From NCBI RefSeq assembly GCF_014172375.1, contig NZ_WNXD01000002.1, positions 1,860,001 to 1,924,000 on the forward strand: DNA of 64,000 nt, given 5' to 3'. Of the stretch, positions 62,553-64,000 are shown one piece after another; position 1 is the first letter of the stretch, and each line of letters opens with the position of its first letter. The translations under genes and the position numbers were made by a program. Origin of the DNA: Pedobacter planticolens (GTDB taxonomy: Bacteria; Bacteroidota; Bacteroidia; Sphingobacteriales; Sphingobacteriaceae). The notes under the pieces were generated by a model that worked only from the letters and a program-made list of their open reading frames with translations, did not search any database and was not told the origin of the DNA.

Positions 62553-63386
62553 ATTGATTAATCGAAAATCATTGTTAGCTCTATCATAAGGAAATGATCT
62601 GAAATGATCCTCATCTTCGGTAATGCTAGGAGTAGTACCAGAAAACTGTTTAAAATCGCGAATTAAATGCATATGATCAAAATAGCCGCAGTGAAAAGCT
62701 ATTTTATTCCACGACATATTTGGATGCTGTTCTTTTGCTTTATAAGCATTAGAAAACCGAATTAATCGACCAAACATTCTAGGCGATACGCCAATTTTAT
62801 AATTACATTGTCTTTCAAACTGACGTAAACTTAAACAAGAAAGCGAAGCAGTTTCTTCAATAGATAGCTTACCGCTCGATTGAATAAAAGTATTGATTGC
62901 TTTATCAAAAGGTGAAGGCATTTTCAATTTACTCAATCGCTCTTTAAGAAAAGATTGAATAATATGATTTTGCATAGCAGCAGTAGATGTTTCTGCTAAA
63001 CGTTCAGTTAGTGTGTTTGTATAACTGCCTAAAAATAGTTTAGCATCATAACAATTATTAAGCAGCTCATTTTGAGGCACATTCCCCATTAAACTGTTCC
63101 AGCCAATTGGTTTAAACTGTACGCAAACTGCCCTATGTTTCTGCCCTAAATTCATTATGGTTGAAAATAAATGGAAGCTCGCAAAAATTGCATTATCCCT
63201 TTCTATTCGCTGCCCTTTTTCAATAACACTAATCTTATCATCTAGTATAAAGCATAAACAAGATCTATAATCTGGAACAATAGTTATTTCTTTTACGAAA
63301 TCTTCATTCAAATTAAGATTCACAATAATAATGTTTTCTATATAGTGTTGCAGACTAGGCTCAGGTAAGAAATAGGTAAATCCCAT
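62532..63386 (-). CDS. AraC family transcriptional regulator
   Basis: A 284-residue regulator. The N-terminal domain (1-150) is a cupin-like or DUF6597-type effector region (LPEPSLQHYIENIIIVNLNL, AVCVQFKPIGWNSLMGNVPQ). The C-terminal two-helix-turn-helix domain covers about 170-265: KLSIEETASLSCLSLRQFER and WNKIAFHCGYFDHMHLIRDF followed by KQFSGTTPS, the AraC signature. The ligand is unknown. No adjacent minus-strand partner; the regulator may control the collagen-like lipoprotein gene that diverges from it, which is inferred only from position. Confidence 0.88.
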   Translation of the reverse strand: MGFTYFLPEPSLQHYIENIIIVNLNLNEDFVKEITIVPDYRSCLCFILDDKISVIEKGQRIERDNAIFASFHLFSTIMNLGQKHRAVCVQFKPIGWNSLMGNVPQNELLNNCYDAKLFLGSYTNTLTERLAETSTAAMQNHIIQSFLKERLSKLKMPSPFDKAINTFIQSSGKLSIEETASLSCLSLRQFERQCNYKIGVSPRMFGRLIRFSNAYKAKEQHPNMSWNKIAFHCGYFDHMHLIRDFKQFSGTTPSITEDEDHFRSFPYDRANNDFRLINSTLVKN

Positions 63387-63643
63387 ACTATAAAATGCAT
63401 AAAGCTTAAGATGTTTATAACCATTAAGTTAAGGTATTTTAAGATAAAGCCAAAACTTGTATTTAAAATAAAACCTGCTTACTCAATGTTGTCGTGTTTG
63501 TACTATGCGTAGGTTCAATTCATAGCTAAATTTGAGGAATTAAAAATATCAAAACCCTTTACCGATTATTTCTATCCGTTCATCGATAACATTCTAAAGC
63601 GGCATTAATAGCCAACTATCTTCATTTAATAAATATCTAAATC

Positions 63644-64000
63644 ATGAAAAACAATTATCTTTTTTTAACTATCTGCTATATCGGTATATTATTAAGTTCA
63701 TGTTCAGAAGCGGGATTGGAAGGTCCAGAAGGTCAAACAGGTCCACAAGGAGCAACAGGAAATGCAGGCGCTGTTGGTGCTGCGGGTAAAGATGGCAGCA
63801 TTATTTATAGTGGTAACGGAGCGCCGGCATCAAATGTAGGTATGTTAGGAGATTACTATCTAGATAAAAATACTGGAAATTTATACGGGCCAAAAGTAGC
63901 GGGAGGTTGGGGATCACCGACTACCTTAATGGGTGCAAGTGGTACAAACGGAACGAATGGAACCAATGGTACAAATGGAACCAATGGTACAAACGGCACC
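63644..64000 (+). CDS. Collagen-like lipoprotein (3' end outside window)
   Basis: 119 codons are present up to the right edge. ATG 63644 gives a signal peptide and the lipobox LLSSC (Cys near residue 20). Immediately after comes a run of about nine Gly-X-Y triplets (GLEGPEGQTGPQGATGNAG ...), a globular piece containing GDYYLDKNTGNLYGP, then a second run made almost only of Gly-Thr-Asn triplets that continues past the window. Collagen-like lipoproteins occur on the surface of several Bacteroidota; function is unknown. The DNA of the last 50 bases is a 9-base tandem repeat and so is open to slippage. Confidence 0.8.
   Translation, partial: MKNNYLFLTICYIGILLSSCSEAGLEGPEGQTGPQGATGNAGAVGAAGKDGSIIYSGNGAPASNVGMLGDYYLDKNTGNLYGPKVAGGWGSPTTLMGASGTNGTNGTNGTNGTNGTNGT

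Noticed and set aside
1..64000. tRNA, rRNA and riboswitch genes
   Set aside because: I looked for tRNA T-loop words (GGTTCGAATCC type) with matching acceptor arms and for rRNA motifs and found none. The cloverleaf repeat has no T-loop sequence, anticodon-like arm or CCA and is not a tRNA.

Overview
The window is a low-GC chromosomal segment of a Bacteroidota bacterium, most likely a Pedobacter-like member of the Sphingobacteriaceae. This is inferred from gene content and style. There are many SPII lipoproteins, a CarboxypepD-reg/TonB-receptor type beta-barrel, GH20, DUF4468, LytTR and TPR-kinase signalling, two small proteins ending in a PIDDYVW sorting-like tail, and promoters of the Bacteroidota TAnnTTTG type. 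No rRNA or tRNA gene was recognised.

Layout. 1-10 kb: housekeeping genes on the + strand. These are the end of purF, two FHS-type sugar transporters, a dCMP-deaminase family gene, guaA, a periplasmic-binding-fold lipoprotein overlapping guaA, and an RsmB-like rRNA methyltransferase; a LysE exporter lies on the minus strand. 10-19 kb: GNAT, a YwqK-like lipoprotein, MarC, two APC amino-acid permeases and a membrane pyrophosphatase, with several intergenic palindromic repeats.

19.4-31.1 kb is an accessory island. Its first part (19.4-24.8 kb) is a cassette-like array: five unrelated ORFs of unknown function, each separated from the next by copies of one imperfectly palindromic repeat (about 134 bp, with short and split versions). 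It continues with a repeat-dense non-coding kilobase, a fibronectin-III-like protein, a 21-bp minisatellite, a DHFR-family gene whose 3' end is duplicated 750 bp downstream, small secreted and membrane proteins and a NERD-domain protein. Three copies of a roughly 270-nt repeat (12.9, 24.9 and 30.5 kb) fold into nested stems whose base pairs change together between copies, which suggests a structured RNA or DNA element.

31-54 kb is mostly core: a TIGR01212 radical-SAM protein, GH20 hexosaminidase, ammonium transporter plus outer-membrane porin, TlpA thioredoxin, YkuK-like RNase H fold, a DEAD-family helicase with DUF1456, response regulator, M61 peptidase, EttA, DUF3095 protein, ClpC, two PID-CTERM-like paralogues, an ATP-grasp protein and a PA0069-type radical-SAM protein. 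54.5-63.4 kb: a three-gene outer-membrane cluster (two tandem CarboxypepD-reg paralogues and a TonB-type beta-barrel) is divergent from a LytTR response regulator and TPR histidine kinase, which converge on an AraC regulator. The window ends inside a collagen-like lipoprotein gene.

Functionally, purF, guaA and the deaminase belong to nucleotide metabolism. The amt-porin pair has a palindrome-rich upstream region that looks regulatory. Several genes (guaA, the radical-SAM gene, the helicase, the response regulator) have a -7 box ending only 3-6 nt before the start codon, implying leaderless or nearly leaderless mRNAs.
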